From NCBI GenBank assembly GCA_004151065.3, contig NWUY0304005033.1, positions 1 through 23,271 on the forward strand: a stretch of 23,271 bases of DNA. Direction: 5' to 3'. Positions within the stretch are counted from its first letter, which is position 1; every line of letters begins with the position of its first letter. Under the pieces are notes generated by a model, which was not told the origin of the DNA, made no database searches, and was given only the letters and a program-made list of their open reading frames with translations. Origin of the DNA: Larix sibirica. Its lineage: Eukaryota > Streptophyta > Pinopsida > Pinales > Pinaceae. A program made the translations under genes and the position numbers. Positions 10,063 through 19,937 of this stretch are shown in pieces.

Positions 10063-10848
10063 CCGCTAATCGATTCGGATAGGTGGGATGAGACCGGGCT
10101 GCTCAGCTGATCGACCTCGATGATGATACTCGATTAGGCTGGTACTCAATGGCCGGTACTCCACCATCCAAGGATCCCCAGCGTTGATGCCGGTACTCAA
10201 TCCAGTCGGTGCCAAGTATAAATGCCAGGTGTAGGTTCGATCCAAGTGCCATGTTAATTAAGCTAAACAAGTCTTTTTAGCATTAGGCCGCTTAGTCGTC
10301 TTAATTGTGATCAGTCATTCTACGTACTCGTGATGTCATGTGTTAGGTTAATAATATCTGTGAGTTGCCATATTACATACCTGAATGACCACGTAAGAAT
10401 AATAATTAACTGCTATAGTGGTACCATGTAAATTACATTGGATCATGATTGTATTCAGCCGCCCAGGTGATATATTACCAATTAGTAATGCCTAGGGGTC
10501 GTAATAGTATAATCACACTTATTCTATATACCTGGTTAATTTGAACCCGATTAATAATTATACTAAACCCGAAGTAAGGTGCAGATAGATTTAAGGGTTT
10601 TTCACTAGTCATGCACCATATAGCTTCACGGCTAGTTAAGTCATTAATAGATACGTGGATTAAATTACTATACCCATGAATTAAGTATACCTATTATTCA
10701 CTGTTTTTCCTACCGCTAAGAAGCCGGCTGTACGGCTTATGGTTCAAGTAGCACATAGCCGATCACTATATTGTTGAAGTAAAACTGTCGGATTCAGTAA
10801 ACTCTTTGTCCCAAGCTTATGAATTAGTGTAATAATACTATGCGGGTG

Positions 10849-10872
10849 TAATTCTATTTATAATTCTATTTA
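10849..10872 (+). repeat. 12-bp tandem duplication
   Basis: The unit taattctattta is repeated without gap (10849-10860, 10861-10872) and begins a third time with taatc. Confidence 0.9.
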
Positions 10873-11993
10873 TAATCTAGGTTAGCCTGTAGTATACGTA
10901 ATAAATGTTTTATCTGAGCACTAAGCCTTACAAGAAACACATGGTAAACACATACATAACCAGGCTTATGGATTCACTTAATATTACTCACGGACTTAAG
11001 CTGCCTAACCATTAAGTTTCTACACCTTTTAACGTAAAACTACCATTACATTAGACTCTTGTATCATAAATACTAGTGTTTACAGTCTTATTTCACTTAG
11101 GCTTATTCCCATACCATGCATTGGATATAAAAAGTGCGTCGAGGTTAGGTGATTCAGTATGTACTAGCCATAGGTCGTTACAGTAGTCTTAGTTGTAAGA
11201 CTTAAAGTAGTACTCTTTGACGTAGTACAGTAGTCTACTTCCGTAGGACTGCCTGGTTAACGTGTAATATTTCATCTTAGCTACTAGCAACTTCACCATG
11301 GGTGGTAGATAGTATACTTACTGGGAGTACAGATCCAGGGATTATTTACTTATACCTGCTTATGGTTCTCTACTCACTCAGTGGTAATATATACCCTAGA
11401 TTATACGCTTACCAATCTAGTCTTGGTAGCTTCCGGGAAGCTGGTATCGGGTAAATTCTAATTATTACTACGGGTATGTAATTACGCGTCTAGCTTAAGA
11501 AAACATGTGTTGGGTAATCAGAGTGCTACTAGGATTACGCTGCCAAGAGGTGGAAATAAGCTTACTCGGGCTATATAATTCATACAACTTCACTAGTGGT
11601 GTATCATTTCGAGCCTAATTTACGAGTATAGAGCCTATACGGACCAGTGACAGATCGAGTGCTATTCCAGAAGCAAACCCGGCATAAATGCTTTGCCATT
11701 TTAGAGCAAGTAGAGCAGTTTATCTCATTTACCCAGGACTAGTTCATTCTTTGGAGCTACAGAACCGCTAATTGTTTAGTGCATGACGTATCCCTGAATT
11801 ACAGATCCAGGCAGGTCTCAGAGCTACCAGTTATGTCACCAAGTATTTATATATCTGGTATTCATGCATGATTCAGAGTGTAAACTGGTACGACCCTTAG
11901 TTCCATGTTTACCTAGAGCGTTTGGTGGATAGCATGCTGCTAATTTATACTAGTAAGCCGGGCTGTCACCATAATATTTCTAGTAAGTGGGTT

Positions 11994-12413
11994 AAGTACG
12001 ATATCGTCCCTAATTACGTAAGTAATGCTTAACCTCATACTGGTGACAATGGTCGTTATTACCTTAGTACACTAGCTTATTTTTTGAAACAGACGTTACT
12101 AGTAAGGATTCTAATTTACCCATTACAAAGAGTACAGGCTTAGTATACGAATTATGAGGTTAGAAAGAGTAAGCGTAATTCATGGTTAAGTGTATCCAGT
12201 AATCTCAGGTTATGAGTTTATTAACATCTCTAGAGTACTACCCAATTGAAACAAATTGAACCTGTGTTACTCTTTTCGTATTGTTGTAAACATGTAATTA
12301 TCCTCACTCCATAATAAATAAACCTAGCTCATGGCAAATACTATATATTATTGATGGACCATTAATCCTAGGCAGGCGTATAGTATACTATGTAAGTAAG
12401 CACGATATCGTCC
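11994..12413 (+). repeat. dispersed 16-mer pair around a gatatc palindrome
   Basis: aagtacgatatcgtcc at 11994-12009 and aagcacgatatcgtcc at 12398-12413 differ by one base. The centre, acgatatcgt, is a perfect 10-bp palindrome, so each copy is also a small inverted repeat. The flanks are unrelated as far as I can see. Confidence 0.75.
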
Positions 12414-14372
12414 AGTATTTCTGGCGGTAACGACTAGTATATCGCTATGATGCCTAGTATCTTAATTACTATTCTCTATTAATGGGTGAGTTAACCATGA
12501 TTAATGCTCTCGTGAGTAAGGGTTAATTAAGTGCTTACGACCAAGTGGTTCTGTATTGCCTTAAGCTGCCTGTTTTCCATTCACGGTGCTGAAAACACTA
12601 ATCCGAGTTGGCATGCAACATAGTAATTTCTCTTTCCTTAATCGCTAGTAATAGTGAAATACATACGTACTCCATGGATTAAGTACTTTACATTAATCCT
12701 GAGAATTACGGTCTATGTAAGGTTATACTAGCTTATCATATTACTAGAGTAATAACATAATTAACGACCGAGTTTTACTCTAGGCAATATACACACCATG
12801 ATTCTATGCAGGTCACTTGCTTATAAATAGACACGTGTATAGTAATCACCCGTTACCTACTACTAGAGGCATGCTGTAAGATTCACTAATACTGTAACAA
12901 TCCTAGTAATACGCTTTGTAATCTTAGCCCTGGACTATTCATATCAGTATGGCAGTAACATTTTGCTTAATCCCTAGGTCTAGTGGGTTGGAACGTCGGT
13001 AAGGCGAGCCTATTTGGCAGCTTAACAGGCAATACTCGTAGTACTCTATCCAGTTGTGCCATGTTTACTCATATGTTTTACTAGTTATGGGAATAAGCTT
13101 GCCCGTAACATAACCAGGGGTATACGGCACAGTACTCACTAATATAGAGTGCATTAAAACTTAAACTACGCAATTATGTCAGCGTTTTCTTGCTCAATAA
13201 CTCTAATTAATGATTCAACTACTATGATTCTTAGTACCTCTGACTCTGTAATTCAGGGATTTATAAGTAAACTCCGGGTATAAATGCTTAACCACCAGTA
13301 ACTGCTCATACGCCTGTTTGTTAAAATAATAGTACTTGCTCTACAGGGTCTCTAAATACTAATTACGTAATTTATACTACAGAAAGATCAAAGCTTATAC
13401 TTCCAGGCCGGATATAACTATCTAGACGTATCCGGGTAAACTACTGCTAAGTTAATGATGTTACAGACTAGTAACCTGTAATTTACGCTTTATGTCCATG
13501 CAAACGGTTCACGGTTAAGCCACAACCTCAGTAAATACTCCAAGCTAATATGAGAAAACTGCTTATTACTGAACAACTTACCAATACACTTAGTTTCATA
13601 GTTATTATTGTCCCACATGAGCGAAGCGTAATGTGTCACTATCAGGTGGAATACGAGCTCTTAGTTACATAATTATTACTACTTAGGCGAATCCGGAGAA
13701 CAAAGCAGGGTGTAATAGACTCTAACATATGCTGTAGTATGTGATACTGTTATTATTATTTAAGGCCATAGTTGTGGTTTTGCTGAAATGCCCTTAGTAA
13801 TATGTAGAGTACTACGTGTTGTAATCTATTGCTGAGTTATTAATAGAAGATTGTCGGATCATACTGACTAATATTACCTTTTTATTACCATATAGGCATG
13901 ATTAACTAGTGGCATTACGTAATGGATATTACTAGTAACAGCTGTATGCACTGCTACATAATACCGTTCTATGGTTAACGCCTATTATATTATTGTAATT
14001 AAACACGCGATACAGCCCAGTAAGCGCCTGAATAAGAAAATACTCTGTCTAAGAGTTCAGCAGTATATTAATTACTAGCCTGTTACTCGTTATATCCTGA
14101 AGTTCAGCTATCATATTTGCTTGTCCAATTATGTATTACTACGTCAATTCTGTTCTTGGAAGATACGACTAAGCCTGAGAGACTGTTGTATGGGCTGTAA
14201 TTACTCTAGCTATTAACGCGTATTAACCATTAAGTACATAACACATGGATTAGGATCCAGTTTGAGTTTAAGTAGATCCCCACCCACCCGTTCACTTATA
14301 GATCGCAATTGGCTGCTTCAATACGTTTATTCCGAACTATGAATAAATATTCTAAATTAATATGATGAGTAA

Positions 14373-14968
14373 TTAATTGGCAGCGCCTGCCCAGTTTAAC
14401 CAGACGTTTAAGCACCCATAGCAAAGGAAGAAGCAGTGTCCCGGTTTACCCATAATAAATGTAGGCATAGGTGGTTTCCCGTTCGAGAGCCTGTTGAAGC
14501 GGGCAGGCAATAAGGGTGGGATAATGAGATGAAGCATTAGCATCTGGCGTAGTTGCATCCCCATTTCCAGTCCTGGATCCCGTTCGAATGCCAGCCAATG
14601 GTAGCGGATCCAGGAGCAAAGGTAGCAGCATAAGAGGCAGGTTTAGTTCAAAAGCCCTTAGTTGCATATCCAGTTCCATACCCCCGTTAAGTGAAAGCAC
14701 AAGCACCCGTTTTAGCGCCATAAAAGGCAGGTACTTAAACATGAAAAAAGAATGATGCCCATATATCTTGCTTAGGTGTACCTCGCTTAGGTGAACAGGA
14801 TCCCACAGGCACAAGCAAAACCATTTTATCCATATCCGTTTGTTGCCCTATAACCCATTTATGAAGATCCCATTGAAGTTTGATACCATTGACTGCTCGG
14901 GCGTATCGAGTTCCTGTTGGCTCATAACCATCATATGACCTCTTCATATTCAGGTAAGGCCGGCCCAC
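14373..14968 (-). pseudogene. coding-like relic, family not recognised
   Basis: Three overlapping minus-strand frames (14735-14968, 14446-14814, 14373-14564) nearly tile this stretch. One remaining reading frame, broken by a few stops, reads as Ala/Gly/Thr/Pro/Tyr-rich protein with phrases PAFYGAKTGA, RGYGTGYATKGF and PASYAATFAPGSATIGW. The first frame contains the well-mixed sequence YARAVNGIKLQWDLHKWVIG. I do not know the family. The phrase vocabulary resembles that of the plus-strand block at 17013-18018, and a DNA phrase resembling actgg..atgcaac..atgctaatgct is common to both. I infer a decayed reading frame with frameshifts. Whether it was ever a gene, and of which genome, is open. Confidence 0.35.
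14478..14592 (+). repeat. short direct repeat pair cccgttcga
   Basis: cccgttcgagagcc at 14478-14491 and cccgttcgaatgcc at 14579-14592 differ by two bases. Similar ccgtt and aagcaccc words recur around them (14409, 14701). Confidence 0.6.
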
Positions 14969-15215
14969 CCAGCCAGTACATAGGGAGGGATATACCTTTC
15001 CCTCCGCACATTACTGAGGGAGGGAGCTGCGCCGCAACGGGCCGAGCCCTTCTTATCTCCCCGGCCTGTCGCTTAACTCACGACACTACGCGGGCGGGAT
15101 ATGCTTGGGCCAATCAGTTAAGTAAGGCAGACAGGCAAGCCACATCACACCCCATCTCTCCTCGCTTTGAGAATTTGCCCCAGGCTCACGGTCCACCGGG
15201 CCCAGGAGTCGATAT
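14955..15215. other. GC-rich island with a 7-bp hairpin
   Basis: This patch is clearly richer in G and C than its flanks. GGAGGGA at 14984-14990 pairs with TCCCTCC at 14999-15005 around an 8-base loop, and a further gagggaggga run follows at about 15016. The plus-strand frame at 14917-15240 spans it but shows no known motif. The patch does not match rRNA or tRNA signatures that I can recall. It could be an inserted fragment of a structured or promoter-bearing region. Confidence 0.45.
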
Positions 15216-15347
15216 CTACATAATTAGAATATATCTATAATGTAACCAATCCACCTCCACATCCCCGTTTGGTGCAGTTCACTTGTCTTTGCCCCACCAG
15301 TCATATTACTGTACTCTTGAAAATAACCTTTGGTTAAAGTATAAAAG

Positions 15348-15640
15348 TTAGAATTTAGCTTGTTCAACGTAGGAGGACAAGGAAAAAGAAACGTACTTTA
15401 TATTAAAAGAGGAGAATACAAAATAAAAAAATATTAAGGTACCATAGCACTCTTGGTAGTAACGAGATGATTGTGATATAATAGTGCCCTGAAAGATCAA
15501 CAAAAAGTCATCCTCAAGTCTGATCCATCTCTTAATACATTGGTAAACCCCTACTAATAGCTTTTCAGGCTTAGTTCCAAAGAGAAAACTAAATAAAATG
15601 AAAGACATCATCAAGTAAATGTCCTATGAAAGAACCAACC
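15348..15640 (-). other. probable 3' flank or tail of the LINE fragment
   Basis: The minus-strand sequence runs straight on from the RNase H relic. It holds an 88-codon frame that is Phe/Ser/Tyr-rich and T-rich at the DNA level, ending near 15348. In position it corresponds to the C-terminal tail and 3' untranslated part of a LINE. I recognise no domain in it, and no poly(A) end is visible. Confidence 0.3.
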
Positions 15641-15992
15641 ATATAAAGCAAACAGAGTGAAAAACTTTGATGAGTCTCTGTTGAGACTCCTGCATTATGT
15701 TTATCCAGCCAAATGAAACCTTGAGCTTTAACTATGCCCTGCTTTTACAGTGAATCAGCCTCAGTGTTTAGTTTTCTGTCAATATGTGTAAAGGTGATAG
15801 ATTTTCCAATAGCTGTGTTGCCAACCCCTGTAGATTAACACTGTGAATAGCTTGTTCTCTCCTCATTCATTTAATAACTAAAAGTGAATCACCGAATACC
15901 TGCAGCCTCTTAATTCTTCTTGAATGAGCTAACTTCATTAGGGTCCTTAATGCCATAAGTTCAACTCTTTTTTTTTTATCCTCTGCTTAGTG
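15641..15992 (-). pseudogene. LINE RNase H domain fragment
   Basis: On the minus strand the frame reads AEDKKKRVELMALRTLMKLA, then LQVFGDSLLVIK (Asp codon at 15890-15888), a stop, then REQAIHSVNLQGLATQLLENL. After a one-base shift near 15795 it continues FTHIDRKLNTEADSL at about 15748-15790, a stop, and KQGIVKAQGF. This is the second half of the RNase H domain found at the C-terminus of plant L1-type LINEs. The glutamate-bearing helix (A-E/V-E-L-x-A-L), the F-G-D-S strand and the closing N-T-E-A-D-S-L-S segment appear in the right order. In an intact element it degrades the RNA of RNA-DNA hybrids. The N-terminal F-D-G strand is absent, the similarity stopping near 15992, and an A10 run (T10 at 15968-15977 on plus) lies inside. 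The fragment is dead. Confidence 0.8.
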
Positions 15993-15999
15993 TGAACAA

Positions 16000-16290
16000 G
16001 TTTCGAACAATACGGAATTAAAGGAGTAGGAGCAACTCATAGATTGAAAAGTGTTTACTGCCACAAATTGAAAGGTGAACATTGAGACAATTGTAAGATT
16101 AAAGCACGCGAAATTTTGTAGAATAAATTCAGGATGGCTTATTGCAGGGAAACATATACATCCATGGAGGTTGGGGCTGACGTTATTGTTCGCATCTGAC
16201 TATAGATAGGTCAGTCAATGTATAGCTAGTTGGTGGGCAATGTGATCTATCTGACAACCATCAGGTTTCTTTTTGCTTCACAATCAAATT
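16000..16290. other. spacer, no gene seen
   Basis: The LINE similarity has ended and no frame of note is present. The break just upstream of the RNase H fragment marks either the 5' end of the inserted piece or a later recombination point. Confidence 0.4.
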
Positions 16291-16295
16291 TGATT

Positions 16296-16699
16296 CTATA
16301 ATATAACGAAAGCTTGGAAAGGTTCATTAGTAGTCCAGATAGCAGTCCATATAGTAGCATTAGTACAAGTCCAGGTGATGGTCAAGTGCCCCTTCCCTGT
16401 TGTGGGAGTAGAGCCCCTTCCATCAAGATAGAAGTTCAAATTGAAGTGAAAGTAGCCCTCAGAGTGGGGGTTCCCTTGGCCCAAGGATTATAGATTATTG
16501 TAGCCATCCAATTGAGTGTGTCTAAGGCTGTAGAAGTTATAGGCCCGGTGTATGCCGAGACCCTCCCAATGTCCTGTGCCTTATGGGTTATCCCTTGTGC
16601 CTGTATGTAAGCGAGAGGCTCGAAATAAAGTAAGTCGTATGCCTCCACAGCATGACTCCTGGTCACTACTGCTTCTTCGATTCCCGTAAAACCATGCAT
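16296..16699 (-). pseudogene. coding-like relic in two frames, family not recognised
   Basis: Two minus-strand frames overlap: 16436-16699 (87 codons) then 16296-16484 (62 codons) in another phase. Both read like protein rather than random translation, the first with YIQAQGITHKAQDIGRVSAY and TALDTLNWMATIIYNPWAKG, the second with TWTCTNATIWTAIWTTNEP. Together they look like one reading frame broken by a shift between about 16436 and 16484. Composition is Thr/Ala/Ile-rich. I recognise no domain. The upstream ATG at 16697-16699 has no visible promoter motif. Confidence 0.35.
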
Positions 16700-16782
16700 T
16701 TAACTAGTTCTCATTGCCCATTTGACTTAAGGAACGACCTACATTGAAACCTGCCTTTTATACTCCTATATTAGTTTATAGC

Positions 16783-16982
16783 ATGAGGATTAGTATACTA
16801 TATTTGGGTTTATATACTATATTAGGATTCTCTTATATATTAGAAAGGAATCTTCGTAGTCTTTCTATTAGCATTAGTTAGGAGCATTAGGAATACTTAG
16901 TTATCTCTATTAGTCTTATTAGTATGATAAAAATGAGGATTATTATACTATACATATTATACTCTATGAGGATTATTATACT
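16783..16982 (+). repeat. three copies of a 17-mer
   Basis: atgaggattaNtatact occurs at 16783-16799, 16933-16949 and 16966-16982, the last two without mismatch to each other. The surrounding DNA is rich in ttagta and ctatta words. No gene lies within, and a role as a promoter cluster is only a possibility (ATTATACTATA-like cores are common in plant organelle DNA). Confidence 0.8.
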
Positions 16983-17012
16983 GCCTTATAAATTATTCCT
17001 TCTCTTCTCTAT

Positions 17013-17165
17013 ATGTTGGATTCTAGCCTTTCTATTCCTTTAAGGTATGCTACTGGTATTGGCATGCAACCTGGCACTTCACCTTATGCTAATGCTATTT
17101 CAATTGGTGCTTCAACTGGTATAGATGCTTATTTCCCCCTTGCTAAAGCTGGTGCGTATAGGTAA
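17013..17165 (+). CDS. 50-codon frame, Gly/Ala/Ser-rich, unrecognised
   Basis: An ATG at 17013 opens a 50-residue frame ending at TAA 17163-17165. Residues about 17-32 read ATGIGMQPGTSPYANA and residues 33-41 read ISIGASTGI, an unusual Gly/Ala/Thr/Ser composition with T-ending codons preferred (ggt, gct, act, tat). It resembles the composition of the frames at 17287-18018 just downstream, which are in another phase. It may therefore be the front of one broken coding region. I recognise no family and no start signal. A chance frame is possible. Confidence 0.25.
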   Translation: MLDSSLSIPLRYATGIGMQPGTSPYANAISIGASTGIDAYFPLAKAGAYR

Positions 17166-17286
17166 GGGGGTTCTTAGACTGGAAGTAGCCCTCATCATCA
17201 GCAGGGCGTAGTGTCCATTTGATATACACCGAGCCTATAAGGGATCCTACGGGGGCTCAACGTAGATAATTAACTGCCCTAACTAG

Positions 17287-17535
17287 AACCCTTTACTCCT
17301 ACAGAATCCACTACTCACAACAACTCCTGCTTTTGGTTATGAGACTGGTACTCCTTTACTTGCGCACTACTTACTGGTGGTGCTACAGGAAGGAGAAACT
17401 CCTAGGACTAGCTCTTTTAATACTGTTGGGAGTCGTGCTCGTAGATCTACTTCTGACTATGTTTTATACTTGTCTATCTCTGTATCTATTGAGATCTTAG
17501 CTATGTTACTAAGCTCCTCACTCACTCTGCTATAA
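17287..17535 (+). pseudogene. 82-codon open frame without early start, unrecognised
   Basis: Between the TAG at 17284-17286 and the TAA at 17533-17535 the plus strand is open. It reads PAFGYETGTPLLAHYLLVV near its start, then SFNTVGSRARRSTSDYVLY and a Leu/Ser-rich end. The first ATG comes only near the end of the frame. It is in the same phase as the 148-codon frame at 17572-18018, separated only by a 36-base patch with several stops. That points to a single longer frame damaged in the patch, or to chance. I do not know the product. Confidence 0.3.
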
Positions 17536-17571
17536 GCTTTCTCTAATCAACACTAATCATAAACACCGTAG

Positions 17572-18018
17572 TCAGCTCTATATAGCTATGCTACTTACTC
17601 TGCTAGAGGTAGGTATGGTCTTAGTAATATTAGTAGTAGGTCTTCTGATTATGCGGATGTCGATTCAACCGTCGGTGAAGCAGAAGTATACTTTGCACCA
17701 GGCTTAGTAGGCTTTGCTGCTCTGCACCCTTCCCTTGCACCTGGTTTTAGCTATGGTATTTTCTCATTCCTTCCACCAGGTTCACTCTTATCTGCATGGA
17801 AAGTAGGTAAGCCTTTGCTGCACCACGGGGCTTTTTACCAACACTGGGGGGTTGAACCTAATGTTAGTGAGCGAGATCCAAGTTCTGCCTTTCGAGATCG
17901 AGCTTATTATTTTCGTAATCGTGATCCAGTTCCTACTGATGATCCTGATCGTGATCCAGTTACGGATCCACAAGCAGGAAAAGCAGATACAGTTGTTTCA
18001 TATCCTACAGCAGCATAG
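17572..18018 (+). CDS. 148-codon open frame without ATG, unrecognised
   Basis: The plus strand stays open from just after TAG 17569-17571 to the TAG at 18016-18018. No ATG, GTG or TTG appears until TTG 17815, so the frame is easy to miss. Early residues read ATYSARGRYGLSNISSRSSD. A Gly/Ala/Pro-rich middle contains LAPGFSYGIFSFLPPGSLL. A charged tail follows, with an internal repeat of RDPVPTDDPD and RDPVTDPQ. There are no transmembrane or known catalytic signatures. If expressed it would need an unusual or edited start, or entry from the upstream frame in the same phase. I do not recognise it. It may be a decayed coding region rather than a working gene. Confidence 0.35.
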   Translation, partial: SALYSYATYSARGRYGLSNISSRSSDYADVDSTVGEAEVYFAPGLVGFAALHPSLAPGFSYGIFSFLPPGSLLSAWKVGKPLLHHGAFYQHWGVEPNVSERDPSSAFRDRAYYFRNRDPVPTDDPDRDPVTDPQAGKADTVVSYPTAA

Positions 18019-18102
18019 AGTGTAGTTCCTAAAGGATGGCCCGCTCCTTTCTTTCGTTAATTTCACACACAATCTCTTCGTTTGCATTTCGTCCTTGGCT
18101 AT

Positions 18103-18130
18103 CCACTAAGTAGCGGCCACTAAGTAGCGC
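18103..18130 (+). repeat. 14-bp tandem duplication
   Basis: The unit ccactaagtagcgg lies at 18103-18116 and, with its last base changed to c, at 18117-18130. Confidence 0.9.
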
Positions 18131-18137
18131 TTGACTC

Positions 18138-18184
18138 ATTCCTGCTGTGATACGGCCCTCTCCTTCCCCGTTACTGTAGGCAGC
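18138..18184 (+). repeat. diverged dispersed repeat, copy 1
   Basis: attcctgctgtgata...ggccct...cc...ttactgtaggcagc is shared with 19401-19457, where it is about 10 bp longer through an insertion in the T/C-rich middle. The ends match best: attcctgctg and ttactgtaggcagc. Plant mitochondrial genomes often carry such small dispersed repeats, and I cannot name this one. Confidence 0.75.
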
Positions 18185-19306
18185 GCGCAATAGAAGGATA
18201 GGCTCTAATTCAAGGGAAATGGCTGAGGAGTAATTAATAAGTACTGAAGTGGGTTACCGGCACTAATAAATGCATGCTGATACGATTGAGTAAGTTCTGC
18301 CTATTCTAATGCTTTTGGTTTTGCCCAAGAATCTGCCTCTCAATATTAAACTGATTACAAAGCTCCTAAGGATGGAAGGACTCCACCCTGAACTGATTGG
18401 ATTGTCAGCTCCATGCCGCTAAGCGACCTTAATCAACATATCTGAGCCAATCTATGCCTTCAAATAGGTCATTTGCCTATATTCTCAATTTGGTAAAAGG
18501 TGGGTCCCACCGTGTTTTCATACTTATTCGGCCCTTAATTTCATTCTGTCAGCTCCAGCATGATCAGTGACCTCAAAGACCCTGTCTAAGCCACTCTCTG
18601 TACCTGAATTACTCATTTTACATGAAAACACAATTTTACACCCGAGGTGGGCCCCTTAGGCGAAAGGGCTAGTTTTGGGCAGTAAGCCTTTTTAGGTGAC
18701 GACAACCTGCATAAGGGTAATCCTGGATGGTTACCAACTGATCACCCTACTATAAAAAAACTCATCACTGAAGGCATTGACCACCTGTCCGCCTCCAAGG
18801 TGATGCATAAAATAAGTACATCGTGCCATCTTGGGCTCTATCAGCCCAGCTAGGAACATGAAAGAAGAAGCTACATAGAATACTCCCATATCCAAAGTAT
18901 TTAAGCTTCCTAGTTCTGCAGATGGATGTTGGATCTCCCTCCCCGTTGCCCGTGGAACAGAATGAGTGAGGCAGGGAGGACTTGAAAAGTAGTAGTCAAG
19001 TGAGCCCCCTCCTCCATTCTTACTCAGATAAGGCCAGGTTATTACTTTCTAATTTATCAGTCATTTGTTAAGCAGGACCAACACCATGAGTTGTGCTACC
19101 TTAATCTGAAGTATAAAAGGCGCTAAAGCGGAATAGCTTTCCCAGTCACCTTGACTCTCTCTTACCAATACCGATACAGCTAACTATATTACCAAGACTT
19201 CTCTCTAGTGGGTATGGGCTTCATGGAAGGGAATGGGCGTCTTTCTTGGCGCGACCTCTAAATAAAAGGATTAGGTTCTCAATCGATTCTATTCGTGCTT
19301 TCTTGA
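18185..19306. other. spacer, no gene seen
   Basis: No frame of 60 codons and no RNA-gene signature that I can recognise. The phrase tgtcagctcca recurs at about 18404 and 18547. A small inverted phrase, gtgggtcccac, sits at 18501-18511. Confidence 0.4.
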
Positions 19307-19400
19307 TTGTATAACGCAGCGGAAAGGATAGACGTATCAGCCAACCAGCTAGTGTTTCGATGCGCACGTAGCGGTAAAGGCCCCTTAGCTCAACCCATTA

Positions 19401-19457
19401 ATTCCTGCTGCGATAGGCCCTACCTTACCCTTTTCTGTCCCTTTTACTGTAGGCAGC
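19401..19457 (+). repeat. diverged dispersed repeat, copy 2
   Basis: This is the second copy of the 18138-18184 element. It lies inside a plus-strand frame at 19307-19495 that has no other support, so I treat the frame as accidental. Confidence 0.75.
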
Positions 19458-19937
19458 TAGCAAGCAAAGTACTAGCCATTGGGTTGAACGGCTGAAAATG
19501 CCTTCTTTCTTCGATTGAACGTAACTTTCCGTCAATTTGGAATCCAACCCCCTATGAATCTAATAAGGCCGAAGGCAATGGAAAAGATGGGTTCCTGCCA
19601 TCAATTAAAGTTGGGTTACATCCAGTCATCCGTTAAAGTGGGAATTAAAGGATAGATTAATAGAACCAGTCATCCATATCCATATATATATGCATTGTCT
19701 GCCTCAATGATGGCGTTTATGATCTCATCCGTATTCCGATGGAGTTGGGGAAAGATGGAGTTACGTAGATGGAAACTTCTGCTTCATATGTATCTGTTGG
19801 CCCCCAGTAGATATAGATAGGTCCTGCCTATGCCTATTGGGGGGGAAGGGAGTGGAGGTGGGCCCTTCCACCCACTTTTGGGTTCTGGGCGGCTTATCTT
19901 TCCTTACGCGATCTTATTTTTTATTGATTGTTAGGTC

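Larger units (their letters stand above)
9734..14372. other. 4.6-kb open-frame desert
   Basis: Across this interval neither strand holds a frame of 60 or more codons, although the rest of the window averages nearly two per kilobase. The 9.73-10.25 kb part is the repeat cluster described above. The 10.26-14.28 kb part is AT-rich, fairly even in its strand composition, and saturated with stop-containing words (tag, taa and their complements cta, tta), such as actagtaa, agtaatac and aattacgta. I found no rRNA, tRNA, group II intron domain V or conserved coding segment. Short repeats are present: aagYacgatatcgtcc at 11994-12009 and 12398-12413, and tacagatccagg at 11328-11339 and 11800-11811. A small hairpin, AGCCG 10732-10736 with CGGCT 10743-10747, also occurs. 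Its origin is unknown to me. Confidence 0.6.

Noticed and set aside
10200-10260. ggttcgatccaag near 10231 as a tRNA T-arm
   Set aside because: No acceptor, D-arm or anticodon stem could be built around it.
10732-10747. agccggctgtacggct as a group II intron domain V
   Set aside because: The stem is only 5 bp and lacks the conserved catalytic triad and bulge of domain V.
10261-14280. CTAG over-representation as a unique signature of the desert
   Set aside because: A comparable density, somewhat lower, is present at 2-6 kb, so it is not specific to the region.
14390-14450. Cys-rich phrase on the minus strand as a retroviral-type zinc knuckle
   Set aside because: The Cys and His spacing does not fit C-x2-C-x4-H-x4-C.
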